Positions 1 through 8,687 of a stretch of DNA of 64,000 nt are shown here, piece after piece. A model generated the notes under the pieces. The model was given only the letters and a program-made list of their open reading frames with translations. It was not told where the DNA came from and did no database searches. The position numbers and the translations under genes were made by a program. Every line of letters starts with the position of its first letter. The first letter of the stretch is position 1. This DNA is from an uncultured Bacilli bacterium (GTDB taxonomy: Bacteria > Bacillota_I > Bacilli_A > RFN20 > CAG-826): contig CALVOX010000004.1 of the NCBI GenBank assembly GCA_944350425.1, positions 1 to 64,000 of the forward strand. Direction: 5' to 3'.

Positions 1-226
1 TCGAATTTTATCGAGAATTTTTGTAATATCTATTGTTCAAAGTCTAAATTTTAAGGTGTTCAAAATCTAAAAACGGGTATATGATTTTTCTTTAAATCTT
101 GAATCAAATTATAAGTTACAAAACCCTTTAGATTTAATTATTGCGTTATATAATTTTTACGTTTATGCTAAGAAAGATTATTTGATCTCTTATTATCAAA
201 ATTAGCGATTTTATTGCTATTTTTTC
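1..226. other. Intergenic, no gene seen
   Basis: Very AT-rich stretch upstream of the rpmE promoter. I see no open frame of useful length, no tRNA-like fold and no strong terminator hairpin. The gene to the left lies outside the window. Confidence 0.5.
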
Positions 227-256
227 TTGCTTTTAAACTTTCCTTTGTTATATAAT
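227..256 (+). promoter_or_regulatory. Promoter of rpmE (TTGCTT - 18 bp - TATAAT)
   Basis: A -35 box TTGCTT (227-232) and a perfect -10 TATAAT (251-256) are 18 bp apart. Transcription would start near 263 and leave a leader of about 60 nt. The leader holds a CTTTCT...AGAAAG inverted repeat (near 270-296) and the SD GGAAGGAG. A leader of this size before rpmE could be an autoregulatory L31 leader, but I cannot assign it to a known class. Confidence 0.6.
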
Positions 257-322
257 TCCTGCACATGCTTTCTTTGAGTGAAAATTAAATAGAAAGTAAT
301 TCAAGGCGGAAGGAGTAAGATT

Positions 323-538
323 ATGAAAGAAGGAATTCATCCAAAGTATAAAAAATGTACTGTAACTTGTGTATCTTGTGGAGCAACATTTGAAACTGAA
401 TCAACATTATCGGAAATTAAAGTTGATGTTTGTTCAAATTGCCATCCATTTTATACAGGTAAACAAAGATTTACACAAGCTGATGGTAGAGTTGATAAAT
501 TCAATAGAAAATACGGTCTTAAAAAAGACAATAAATAA
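323..538 (+). CDS. rpmE: 50S ribosomal protein L31 (zinc-binding form)
   Basis: Ribosomal protein L31 of the large subunit, 71 aa, the usual length. It opens with the family start MKEGIHPKY and carries the four cysteines of the zinc-binding (C+) form at residues 16, 19, 37 and 40 (CVSC...CSNC). The [10 protein letters not shown] segment is also diagnostic. The ATG at 323 follows a strong SD (GGAAGGAG) at good spacing. It is monocistronic, with its own promoter and a terminator right after it. Because it is the zinc form, a paralogue without cysteines may exist elsewhere for zinc-poor conditions; none is in this window. Confidence 0.97.
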   Translation: MKEGIHPKYKKCTVTCVSCGATFETESTLSEIKVDVCSNCHPFYTGKQRFTQADGRVDKFNRKYGLKKDNK

Positions 539-557
539 TAGAAAATTAAATTTAAAT

Positions 558-594
558 AAGAGTTACCTCTAATAAAAAGATGTAACTCTTTTTT
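558..594 (+). terminator. Rho-independent terminator of rpmE
   Basis: Perfect 9-bp stem AAGAGTTAC (558-566) / GTAACTCTT (582-590) followed by a T run. Confidence 0.9.
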
Positions 595-662
595 ATAATT
601 TAATATAAATAAAGACGATAAAATGGTATTATATTTTAAGTTTTAAAATGAAAGAGGGTATT

Positions 663-2261
663 ATGGCAAGTACAAAGAAAAGATTTTATATTACAACACC
701 AATTTATTATCCAAGTGGTAATGCTCATATCGGACATGCATATTGTACAACTTTATGCGATGTTTTTGCGCGCTATAAACGAATGAGACATTTTGAAACT
801 TATTTTTTAACTGGAACAGATGAACACGGATTAAAAATTGAAAAGAATGCTAAAGCAGCTAATCTTACTCCAAAAGAATATGTTGATGGAATAGTTGCTA
901 AATTCAAAGATCTATGGAAAGTAATGGAAATTTCTAATGATGGTTTTATTAGAACAACTGATCCAAAACATATAAATGTAGTTCAACATGTTTTTTCTCA
1001 TATGATTAAAAATGATGATTTATATTTAGGCTCATATGAAGGATGGTATTGTGTTCCTTGTGAATCTTTCTGGAGTGATGCTCAAGTAGGAGAAGAACAT
1101 CTTTGTCCGGATTGTGGAAGACCAGTAGAAAAACAAGAAGAAACTTGTTTATTTTTCAAAACACAAAAATATCTCCCAGATTTAATGGAAAAGTTCTTTG
1201 ATAAAGATAAAACTATAACACCTGAAGGTAGAAAAACTGAGATGTTGAATAACTTTATTAATCCAGGACTTAGTGATTTATGCGTTTCTAGAAGTTCTTT
1301 TAAATGGGGAATACCAATTAAAGAATATGAAAACCATGTTTCTTATGTTTGGGTTGATGCTTTATTTAATTATGTTAGTGCTTTAGGTTATTTAAGCGAA
1401 GATGATTCCTTATTTAAAAAGTTTTGGGAAGATGAAGATAGTGAAATAATTCATGTAATTGGCGCAGACATTACAAGATTCCATACTATTTATTGGCCAG
1501 AATTTTTATTATCCATGGGTCTTAGACTTCCTGATAGAGTATTTGTTCACGGCTTACTTATGATGAAAGATGGCAAGATGTCTAAATCAAAAGGAAATGT
1601 CGTTTCACCTTATCCATTAATAGAAAAATATGGTGTCGATGCACTTCGTTATTATTTGGTAAGAGAAATTATTTTTGGTAGTAACGGACAATTTACACCT
1701 GAACAATTTATCGATCGTATTAATATGGATTTAGTTAATTCATATGGAAATTTAGTTTCTAGGTCTATTTCAATGGTTGTTAAATATTTTGGTGGAGTTA
1801 TCCCAAGTTATAAAAAGAATATTAATAAAGAAGATAATGAAATTGATTCTTTAATTGATTTAACTATAAAGAAATTTATTGATGAATTAGATGATTTGAA
1901 AATTACTGAAGGATACATCGATGTAATGAATCTAATTTATAGAGCAAATAAATATATAGAAGAAACGCTTCCTTGGGCATTAGCAAAAGATGAGACTAAA
2001 AAAGAAAATCTAGAATCAGTAATGGTTCATTTATGCCGTGTAATTTTCGTTTCAACTAAACTTCTTGAACCTGTTTTAGTAAATAAATCAAAAGAAGTTT
2101 ATAAACAACTCGGATTACTTTTAGAAGAAGCTGATTTTGATAATATTTATAATGAACATCTTTTAGATAACAAAAAGGTTAATAAAGGTGAGATTTTATT
2201 CCCTAGACTTGATGTAAATAAAGAAGTTGAATACGTCAAATCATTAATGAGTTCTAAATAA
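663..2261 (+). CDS. metG: Methionine-tRNA ligase
   Basis: Class I aminoacyl-tRNA synthetase that charges tRNA-Met in the cytoplasm. The signature HIGHAY lies near residue 22 and KMSKSKG near residue 305. A two-knuckle cysteine insert (CVPC...CPDC, about residues 125-148) gives the zinc-binding connective domain. At 532 aa it lacks the C-terminal EMAP-like tRNA-binding domain found in longer forms. An upstream in-frame ATG exists at 648, but the sequence AAAGAGGG (651-658) sits just before the ATG at 663 and reads as its ribosome site, so I choose 663. The next gene overlaps its stop codon by one base. I saw no T-box leader in the short upstream gap. Confidence 0.95.
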   Translation: MASTKKRFYITTPIYYPSGNAHIGHAYCTTLCDVFARYKRMRHFETYFLTGTDEHGLKIEKNAKAANLTPKEYVDGIVAKFKDLWKVMEISNDGFIRTTDPKHINVVQHVFSHMIKNDDLYLGSYEGWYCVPCESFWSDAQVGEEHLCPDCGRPVEKQEETCLFFKTQKYLPDLMEKFFDKDKTITPEGRKTEMLNNFINPGLSDLCVSRSSFKWGIPIKEYENHVSYVWVDALFNYVSALGYLSEDDSLFKKFWEDEDSEIIHVIGADITRFHTIYWPEFLLSMGLRLPDRVFVHGLLMMKDGKMSKSKGNVVSPYPLIEKYGVDALRYYLVREIIFGSNGQFTPEQFIDRINMDLVNSYGNLVSRSISMVVKYFGGVIPSYKKNINKEDNEIDSLIDLTIKKFIDELDDLKITEGYIDVMNLIYRANKYIEETLPWALAKDETKKENLESVMVHLCRVIFVSTKLLEPVLVNKSKEVYKQLGLLLEEADFDNIYNEHLLDNKKVNKGEILFPRLDVNKEVEYVKSLMSSK

Positions 2262-3637
2262 TGAAAAATAATTTAAAAGAATTAAGTTTTAAACGAGGAG
2301 ATGTAGTAAGAGTAAAATGTGTTGATTTTACTTTTGACGGACAAGGTTTGGCAAAACATTTAAATCGCGTAATATTTGTCCCATCTCTTTTAATTGGTGA
2401 AGAAGCAGAAGTTGAAATTTTATATCGTAAAAAAGATTATGATATTGGGAAAATAACTAAAATTATTACTTTTTCACCTTTTAGAATTAATCCTCTTTGT
2501 AAATGCGCAACCGCATGTGGAGGATGTTCTTTTCAAAACTTAGATTATCAAAAAGAATTAGAAATCAAGAAAAATCTTGCAATCAACACCTTAAAAACTG
2601 TTGGAAAAATTAGTTTTAAATTTTTTAGCCCTAAAATAATTGGAATGGATGATCCTATATATTATCGAAACAAAATGCAAATACCTTTTGGATATGATAA
2701 ACAACATCGATTAGTTTATGGATTATATAAATATAAATCTCATGATATTGTTCCAATTAATGAATGTATTATTTCTTCAAAAGAACATGTCTCAATATTA
2801 GCTAATATTAAAAAACTAATGCTTGAAATGAAAATTAAAGCTTATGATGAAGACCTCGAAAAAGGTGTTTTAAGACATGTCTTGATTCGTGTTGGGAAAG
2901 CATCAAAAGAGGTAATGGTTGTTTTAATAGTTAATGAGGTTAACTTTAAAAATAAGAAAAATTTCGTTAATGAACTTGTTAAACTTAATCCCGAAATAAC
3001 TACTGTTATATATAATTATAATTTAAGAAAAACAAATGTTATTTTGGGAGAAAAAGAGGAAGTTGCATATGGCAACGGCTATATTTATGATTACCTTTTG
3101 GGCGTTAAATTTAAGATTTCTTCAAAATCTTTCTATCAAGTTAATCATGATCAATGCGAAAAACTTTATTCTTTAGCGATTCAAAAAGCAATGCTTACGA
3201 AAGAAGATGATGTTCTTGATTTATATTGTGGAATAGGAACTATTGGCTTAATCGCGGCAAAATATGCAAAAAAAGTTCAAGGAATTGAGATAGTAAAAGA
3301 AGCAATTATTGATGCTAAAGAAAATGCAAAAATAAACAACATCAACAACATTAACTTCTTGGTTGGTGATGCAAAAGATGTTTTATTAAAAAAATCATAT
3401 GATGTAATATTCTTAGATCCTCCAAGAAAAGGTTTAGATTTAAGTTTAATCAAACAAATAATGAATTCACACCCTAAAAAGATAGTGTATGTTTCATGTG
3501 ACGTCGGAACCCTTGCTAGAGATTTAACCTATCTTACAAAAAACTATAATATAGATTCTATTGATTTCGTAGATATGTTTCCTAGAACATTCCACGTGGA
3601 AACTGTAGTTCTTTTGTCAAACCGCACCGCTAAATAA
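2261..3637 (+). CDS. rlmD: 23S rRNA (uracil-5-)-methyltransferase, RlmD/RumA family
   Basis: SAM-dependent m5U methyltransferase acting on 23S rRNA (U1939 and/or U747 in relatives). An N-terminal TRAM-like RNA-binding domain (about residues 8-65) is followed by a cysteine cluster CKCATACGGC (residues 79-88) for a [4Fe-4S] centre. Then come a SAM-binding LDLYCGIGTIGL motif, FLDPPRKG, and the catalytic cysteine in YVSCDVGTLARDL near residue 413. Length 458 aa is normal. The ATG overlaps the metG stop by one base (TAATG), so the two genes are translationally coupled. Family-level assignment is firm; which uridine it modifies cannot be read from the sequence. Confidence 0.92.
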   Translation: MKNNLKELSFKRGDVVRVKCVDFTFDGQGLAKHLNRVIFVPSLLIGEEAEVEILYRKKDYDIGKITKIITFSPFRINPLCKCATACGGCSFQNLDYQKELEIKKNLAINTLKTVGKISFKFFSPKIIGMDDPIYYRNKMQIPFGYDKQHRLVYGLYKYKSHDIVPINECIISSKEHVSILANIKKLMLEMKIKAYDEDLEKGVLRHVLIRVGKASKEVMVVLIVNEVNFKNKKNFVNELVKLNPEITTVIYNYNLRKTNVILGEKEEVAYGNGYIYDYLLGVKFKISSKSFYQVNHDQCEKLYSLAIQKAMLTKEDDVLDLYCGIGTIGLIAAKYAKKVQGIEIVKEAIIDAKENAKINNINNINFLVGDAKDVLLKKSYDVIFLDPPRKGLDLSLIKQIMNSHPKKIVYVSCDVGTLARDLTYLTKNYNIDSIDFVDMFPRTFHVETVVLLSNRTAK

Positions 3638-3816
3638 CATATCAAATAGTTAAATAGCAACGCTAACACAAGTAAACAAAAAAACGTTTTAATGTTAGAC
3701 AATTGTTACTCTTTATATGGCGATATAAAAATAAGATAAATATACCATAAATCTGCACTTTAAAAATTAATTTGTATAAACTTTTATTATATTTTTCTTT
3801 TTATCAAAAATATTAG

Positions 3817-3845
3817 TTGAAATGTTTGTTAGCCTATGCTAACAT
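3817..3845 (+). promoter_or_regulatory. Promoter with overlapping palindromic operator
   Basis: TTGAAA (3817-3822), a 17-bp spacer and TAACAT (3840-3845) form a promoter for the operon that begins at 3995. The perfect inverted repeat TGTTAGC-N4-GCTAACA (3827-3844) fills most of the spacer and the -10 box, the expected place for a repressor operator. Extra half-sites GCTAACA (about 3664) and TGTTAGA (about 3693) lie upstream. The rest of 3638-3816 holds no gene. No regulator gene is adjacent. Confidence 0.6.
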
Positions 3846-3898
3846 AATTACATAATAATTAAGCTTTAAAAAATACTGCTTGATTTTCTCCTTTATTT

Positions 3899-3932
3899 AC
3901 TGAGTGGAAATGGTGAGTTCACTCAGTTTTTC
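3899..3932 (+). terminator. Intrinsic terminator or leader attenuator
   Basis: Perfect 8-bp stem ACTGAGTG (3899-3906) / CACTCAGT (3920-3927) with a 13-nt loop and a T run. It lies downstream of the predicted start (about 3852) and 62 nt before the reductase gene. It could terminate read-through from metG-rlmD or act as an attenuator in the leader. Confidence 0.75.
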
Positions 3933-3994
3933 TTTTAGTATTTATTTAGGAAGTTTATAATTATTTATATAAGTTATTTAAAGGAGATAAAATC

Positions 3995-6064
3995 ATGAAG
4001 GAAGAGTATAAATCCCTCTTTACACCTTGGAAAATCGGTGATGTTGAAATAAAAAACCGTATTGTTCTTTGCCCTATGGGAGGAACCTCGCTTTTTGGCT
4101 GGATGAAACCATCATCTTTCAATAAAATTAATGCCGATTTCTTTTTAGAAGTTGCAAAAAATAATGTCGGTTTAGTAATTCCAGGAATTGCTCCAATTAG
4201 AGATATGATTGGAAGAAGATGGCTTTACAAAAACGAGAAGATGTATGAAGACTTAAAAAAATATATGGAAGAATTCCACAAAACGGGCGCAAAATTATTT
4301 GTTCAGTTGACAGCTGGTTTTGGAAGATCTTTTTCAATAACTAAGGCTCTTGAACTTTTGCATGAAAATAAATTTTTAGGAACACTTGCTAAACCTATTA
4401 TCGATGCAAAATATTTGACTGCTTCACCAAGCGAACTTCCTTGTAGATGGGATGATAAAGTTAAATGTAGACCATTAACTATCAAAGAAATTCATGAAAT
4501 GATTGAAGCTTTTGGTCTTACGGCAAAAAAATTAAAAGATGCTGGTGTTGATGGTGTTGAAGTCCACGCTGTTCATGAAGGTTATTTATTGGATCAATTT
4601 GCTACAAAATATACAAACTTTAGAAAAGATGAATATGGCGGTTCGTTAGAAAATAGATTAAGATTTGCTGTTGAAATCTGTAAATCCATAAAAAAGGCTT
4701 GTGGTGATGATTATCCTGTATCAGTTAGATATAGTATAGTTTCGAAAACAAAAGGATTTGATTCTGGCGCTTTACCTGAAGAAAGAGATTCTTACACTGA
4801 AGTAGGAAGAGACTTCGAAGAATCCATTCAAGTTGTAAAAATCTTAGAAGAAGCAGGATATGATATGCTTAACTGCGATAATGGTACGTATGATGCTTGG
4901 TATTGGGCACATCCACCTGTATATATGCCAAACAATTGTAATTTAAAAGATGTCGAAGCTATTAAAAAATATACAAAATTACCAGTTGTATGTGCTGGAA
5001 AGATGGAATTAAGTGCTGGTAGTGAATCTATTAAAGAAAACAAAATTGATGCTATCGGTATAGCTAGACAATTCTTAGCTGATCCAGATTGGGTAACGAA
5101 AGTTATTGAAGGAAAAGAAGAAGACATTTTACCTTGCATAAGATGCCATAATTATTGTTTTGCAATGGCACATTATAAAGGTGTACCAAATGATGAATCG
5201 ATGGCAGATTTGAACCATATGTCTAGATGTGCTCTTAATCCTTCTACTAGAACTGGAGAATCTTATAAAATTAAATCAACCGAAACTCCTAAATCTATTG
5301 CAATTATAGGCGGGGGAATTGGCGGAATGGAAGTTGCAAGAGTAGCAAGTTTAAGAGGCCATAAATGCACTATTTTCGAAAAAACTAATCGTTTAGGCGG
5401 TGTTTTTAATGAAGCTGCTAATTTTGATTTCAAAGAGGCCGATAAATTATTACTTAAATGGTACGAGCATCAAATGAAAACACTTGATGTAGAAATTAAA
5501 TTCAATCAAGAAATCAAAGATATTAGAGATTTAGTACAATACGACAAAATTGTAGTTGCTAGTGGTGCAGTTGCTAAGATTTTACCTGTTAAAGGTAGTG
5601 AAAGATGTCTCGAAGCTGTTGCTTATTTAAAGAATAAAGACTCTTTGAAAGATAAGAAAAAAGTTGTTGTTATCGGTGGGGGACTAACCGGGTGTGAAAT
5701 TGCTTATGATTTATCTTTGAAAGGAAAAGAAGTTGTTATTATCGAAACTTTACAAGATTTAATGGTTGGAAGAGGTTTACCTTTCCCTAATACTTCATAT
5801 TTAAGAGATTACTTTAAATTACATAAAACAGAAGTTCATTTAAATGCTAAAGTAGTTGAAATTACCGATAAGGAAGTTATTTTCATTGATGAAAAACAAA
5901 ATAGAGTTTCTGTTTCTTATGACTGTGTAATTTCTTCAATTGGCTATAAACCAGCTCCTACATTTGAAAGAGGTAATAATATCTCTGTTATTGGCGATGC
6001 TAATAAAGTAGGTAATCTTAGAAATGTAATTTGGGGAGCTTATGAATTAGGCTTAAGATTGTAG
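3995..6064 (+). CDS. NADH:flavin oxidoreductase (old yellow enzyme / 2-enoate reductase type)
   Basis: Three-domain flavo-iron-sulfur reductase of the 2,4-dienoyl-CoA reductase / 2-enoate reductase / BaiCD family, 689 aa, which reduces activated C=C bonds with NAD(P)H. It starts with an FMN-binding TIM barrel (residues 1-370) with VEVHAVHEGYLLDQF and GGSLENRLRF. The cysteine series CIRCHNYC plus a later C (about 380-412) serves a [4Fe-4S] cluster. Two Rossmann motifs follow: AIIGGGIGGMEVA (FAD) and VVIGGGLTGCEIAYDL (NAD(P)). The ATG follows AAAGGAG. It is first in an operon with the two aconitase-X subunits, so it probably reduces an alkene made by that dehydratase; the substrate is unknown. 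Confidence 0.9.
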   Translation: MKEEYKSLFTPWKIGDVEIKNRIVLCPMGGTSLFGWMKPSSFNKINADFFLEVAKNNVGLVIPGIAPIRDMIGRRWLYKNEKMYEDLKKYMEEFHKTGAKLFVQLTAGFGRSFSITKALELLHENKFLGTLAKPIIDAKYLTASPSELPCRWDDKVKCRPLTIKEIHEMIEAFGLTAKKLKDAGVDGVEVHAVHEGYLLDQFATKYTNFRKDEYGGSLENRLRFAVEICKSIKKACGDDYPVSVRYSIVSKTKGFDSGALPEERDSYTEVGRDFEESIQVVKILEEAGYDMLNCDNGTYDAWYWAHPPVYMPNNCNLKDVEAIKKYTKLPVVCAGKMELSAGSESIKENKIDAIGIARQFLADPDWVTKVIEGKEEDILPCIRCHNYCFAMAHYKGVPNDESMADLNHMSRCALNPSTRTGESYKIKSTETPKSIAIIGGGIGGMEVARVASLRGHKCTIFEKTNRLGGVFNEAANFDFKEADKLLLKWYEHQMKTLDVEIKFNQEIKDIRDLVQYDKIVVASGAVAKILPVKGSERCLEAVAYLKNKDSLKDKKKVVVIGGGLTGCEIAYDLSLKGKEVVIIETLQDLMVGRGLPFPNTSYLRDYFKLHKTEVHLNAKVVEITDKEVIFIDEKQNRVSVSYDCVISSIGYKPAPTFERGNNISVIGDANKVGNLRNVIWGAYELGLRL

Positions 6065-6074
6065 GTGAAAAAGT

Positions 6075-7364
6075 ATGATTGACTATAAAATGACTTTAAC
6101 CGATGAACAAAAAGAAATTTTAGAAGGTAAAAAAGGTGAAACTCTAAAGAAAATAATGGAAACTGTTGTTTTGTTTGGAGATATTTTCGATGCTAAAAGA
6201 TTAGTTCCTGTTACCCATTTAGAGGGGCATTTAGTTACTTCTTTTGGTATTCCCTTACTTCATCCATTGTTTGATACAATGAAAGAACTTAATGATCAAA
6301 ACATTAAGGCTAAAGGTGGATTCACTATGGATCCAAGGCCTTTAGATTATCAAAACGTTAAATGTAATTTTCTAGAAAAAATTGTTTTTAATAAAATTTT
6401 ATACGGCAAACAAAAAGACTATGAAGAACAACTTTTAAAAGCCGGGTTAACAGATAAAGATTCTTTTTCTTGTACTTGTTATTTAAAAGAATGTGGAAAT
6501 AGACCTAAAAAAGGAGATATTTTATCTTGGGCAGAATCAAGTGCAGTTGTTTTTGCTAACTCTGTTTTAGGAGCTAGATGTAATAGAAATTCAGGTATGC
6601 TTGATTTATTTGGCTCTATACTAGGTTTAGTTCCTGAATTTGGATTGCTTTTAGATGAAAATAGAAAAGCTAGTTGGGTGATTGAAGTAAAAACTTCAAA
6701 AATTCCTGAAGCACAAATTTTAGGTTCAGCTATTGGATTAAAAGTAATGGAAGATGTTCCTTATATAAAAGGTTTAGATAAGTTTTTAGGTACAGAAATT
6801 AATGACGAAACAGAAAGTTATCTAAAGGATATGGGTGCAGCCAGTGCTTCAAATGGTGCTGTTGGTTTATTCCATGTTGAAAATTTAACTCCTGAAGCAA
6901 AAGAACAAGGAGAAAAATTAATTAAAGAAGGCGCAAAAACTTACGTTATTGATGATGCTGAACTTGAAAGAGTTTATAAATCATATCCAAATATGTGGAA
7001 GGTAAAAGACGCTGATCCAGAACTTTGCTTAATTGGTTGCCCTCATTTATCTTTATATCAACTAAAAAAATGGCATGATGATATTATTTCTTCTTTAAGA
7101 GCAAATAATAAGAAAAAGGTCAATTGTAGAGTAGTTTTAACAAGTGCTCCAAAAGTAGTTAATGAATTTAAAAAGCACTATGAAGATATGTATAATGAGC
7201 TTTATAGAGTAGGTGTTACTATTTCTTCTATTTGTCCTTTAATGTATACTAACAATCCATTAGTACATTCAAAAGCTATTATGACTAATTCTAATAAACT
7301 TAGAACCTATTCAATGGCTAGATACTTTAAAGACGAAGAAATCTTAAGATTAATTACAAAGTAG
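6075..7364 (+). CDS. Aconitase X, large catalytic subunit
   Basis: Large subunit (DUF521) of an aconitase-X family iron-sulfur dehydratase, 429 aa. Diagnostic stretches are HLEGHLVTSFG near the N-terminus, the cysteine-rich CTCYLKECGNRP (about 134-145), FANSVLGARCNRNSG (about 160-174) and IGCPHLSLYQ in the C-terminal third, which together supply likely cluster ligands and active-site residues. Characterised relatives dehydrate cis-3-hydroxy-L-proline (bacteria) or mevalonate 5-phosphate (archaea); I cannot tell which substrate applies here. The SD AGGTGA overlaps the TAG stop of the reductase gene. The small subunit is encoded immediately downstream. Confidence 0.9.
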   Translation: MIDYKMTLTDEQKEILEGKKGETLKKIMETVVLFGDIFDAKRLVPVTHLEGHLVTSFGIPLLHPLFDTMKELNDQNIKAKGGFTMDPRPLDYQNVKCNFLEKIVFNKILYGKQKDYEEQLLKAGLTDKDSFSCTCYLKECGNRPKKGDILSWAESSAVVFANSVLGARCNRNSGMLDLFGSILGLVPEFGLLLDENRKASWVIEVKTSKIPEAQILGSAIGLKVMEDVPYIKGLDKFLGTEINDETESYLKDMGAASASNGAVGLFHVENLTPEAKEQGEKLIKEGAKTYVIDDAELERVYKSYPNMWKVKDADPELCLIGCPHLSLYQLKKWHDDIISSLRANNKKKVNCRVVLTSAPKVVNEFKKHYEDMYNELYRVGVTISSICPLMYTNNPLVHSKAIMTNSNKLRTYSMARYFKDEEILRLITK

Positions 7365-7373
7365 GTGAAGAAT

Positions 7374-7823
7374 ATGAGTGAAAGTAAAGTTTTTAAAGGC
7401 AGAGTAATTGCTAAAGGTAATTTTAAAGGAGAAGCAGTAGTATCTCATGAAGGTTTTAATACTTTAGCGTCGTTTCAAAAAAGTGCTTTATTAAATAAAA
7501 AGAATGTTATTGTTTCTGATCAAAACAATAAAGATTTATATGGTAAAGATATTACAAATAAGATTTTATGTTTGCCTATAACTATTGGTTCAACTACAGG
7601 TGGATTAGTAATTCAAACAGTTTGCAATATGAAGATTAATCCTAGAGTATTCTTATTCTCTATGCCAATTGACTCTTTAGCTGCAAGCGGTATTGTTTTA
7701 GCAAAAGTCTGGCAAAATTCTGATGTTATTTGTGTTGATAATTTAGGAGAAGAATTTTTAAATACTGTTAAAACAGGTGATACTTTAGAAGTTAAAGAAG
7801 ATGGAACGGTAACGATTCTTTAA
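7374..7823 (+). CDS. Aconitase X, small swivelling subunit
   Basis: Small swivelling-domain subunit (DUF126) that closes over the active site of the large subunit, 149 aa from the ATG at 7374. The motif LPITIGSTTGGLVIQTV is the family hallmark, its serine lying at the substrate-binding loop in relatives; SMPIDSLAASGIVLAKVW is also typical. An in-frame GTG at 7365 would add three residues, but it lies inside the SD TAGGTGAAG (7362-7370) that overlaps the stop of the large subunit, so I use 7374. A terminator follows and closes the operon. The split two-subunit form is as in archaeal and some bacterial type II AcnX enzymes. Confidence 0.88.
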   Translation: MSESKVFKGRVIAKGNFKGEAVVSHEGFNTLASFQKSALLNKKNVIVSDQNNKDLYGKDITNKILCLPITIGSTTGGLVIQTVCNMKINPRVFLFSMPIDSLAASGIVLAKVWQNSDVICVDNLGEEFLNTVKTGDTLEVKEDGTVTIL

Positions 7824-7845
7824 TTAATCTTATTTATAAAAAATG

Positions 7846-7880
7846 AGAGTTATCTTGCTTTTAGAAAGGTAACTCTTTTT
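7846..7880 (+). terminator. Rho-independent terminator of the aconitase-X operon
   Basis: Stem GAGTTATC (7847-7854) / GGTAACTC (7868-7875), one G-T wobble, then a T run. Confidence 0.85.
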
Positions 7881-7915
7881 ATTTGATAATTATCGATTAA
7901 ATTTATTTTCACGTG

Positions 7916-8596
7916 CTAATTATTCAGTATTTCTTCAAGATTATTTATATTTTTAATTAAATTATTAAAAGCATCAGTCAACGGAAAGCCATCGACTAAA
8001 GTGTGAGAGACAGTAATATTTAATGTAACATAATAATTATTATCTAATTCATTGTAATAATATTTATCCCAGAAAACTCTAGGGACACTATTTGAAACAT
8101 AATTATAAGCTGGTGTTGGGTGTTTCATACTCTCCATAGATAAAGATGTAATACATGAAATATAGTAAACTGCTAAATCATCCGAATTATAATCAAGTAC
8201 GATATCTTCTTTATTTTTAAAGTAGTCTATAGTGTTTCGACAGTTAGTATAAAACTCTTTAAATGAAGCAGTTAAATCAGTTCTAGCATTATAAAAGACA
8301 CCATTTTTGTTGGATAAAACAGTATAAGTAGGATTAATTTTAGGAAAATAAGCAATTGTCTTTTCATTATCAATTTCTCTTAGATGCATTTCATAAACTT
8401 CATTCATTGAAATGGTGACTAAATATATGAATGTAATAAAGAACGAGTAGTGATGTTTTTTATTAAATTCAATTAATTTAGTTACATTAATTTTCACATT
8501 AAATCCATAGGTTGGATCAGGAAAGGTTCTAAACCAATTATATTGACTAATTTTTTTGAATTTTGACTTATCAATAATTTCGTAATGCTTATTCAT
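7916..8596 (-). CDS. Chloramphenicol acetyltransferase-like protein (CatA fold)
   Basis: 226 aa, the normal size for a type A chloramphenicol acetyltransferase subunit (trimeric, acetyl-CoA dependent). The catalytic HxxxDG motif is present near the C-terminus (SHTLVDGFPL), as are the CAT-like RTFPDPTYGF start and the FFITFIYLV strand. Homologues outside resistance elements are often chromosomal acyltransferases of unknown substrate, and nothing mobile flanks this gene, so resistance should not be assumed. The start is supported by AAGGAAA upstream on the minus strand. It diverges from the GH3 gene and is convergent with the aconitase-X operon. Confidence 0.8.
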   Translation of the reverse strand: MNKHYEIIDKSKFKKISQYNWFRTFPDPTYGFNVKINVTKLIEFNKKHHYSFFITFIYLVTISMNEVYEMHLREIDNEKTIAYFPKINPTYTVLSNKNGVFYNARTDLTASFKEFYTNCRNTIDYFKNKEDIVLDYNSDDLAVYYISCITSLSMESMKHPTPAYNYVSNSVPRVFWDKYYYNELDNNYYVTLNITVSHTLVDGFPLTDAFNNLIKNINNLEEILNN

Positions 8597-8687
8597 AATT
8601 ATTTCCTTAAACGTGGTTTATTTTATCATATTTATAATGATACTTGTATTTTCTTTATGGTAAAATTAAGTTGTTTGAGGTAGCTTT

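Noticed and set aside
4828-5139. 103-aa minus-strand frame inside the reductase gene
   Set aside because: Lies over the barrel of a well-conserved protein; composition is that of an antisense shadow.
7916-8596. Acquired chloramphenicol resistance gene
   Set aside because: The protein is CAT-like with the catalytic His motif, but there is no mobile element, and base composition equals that of the neighbours. Function left open.
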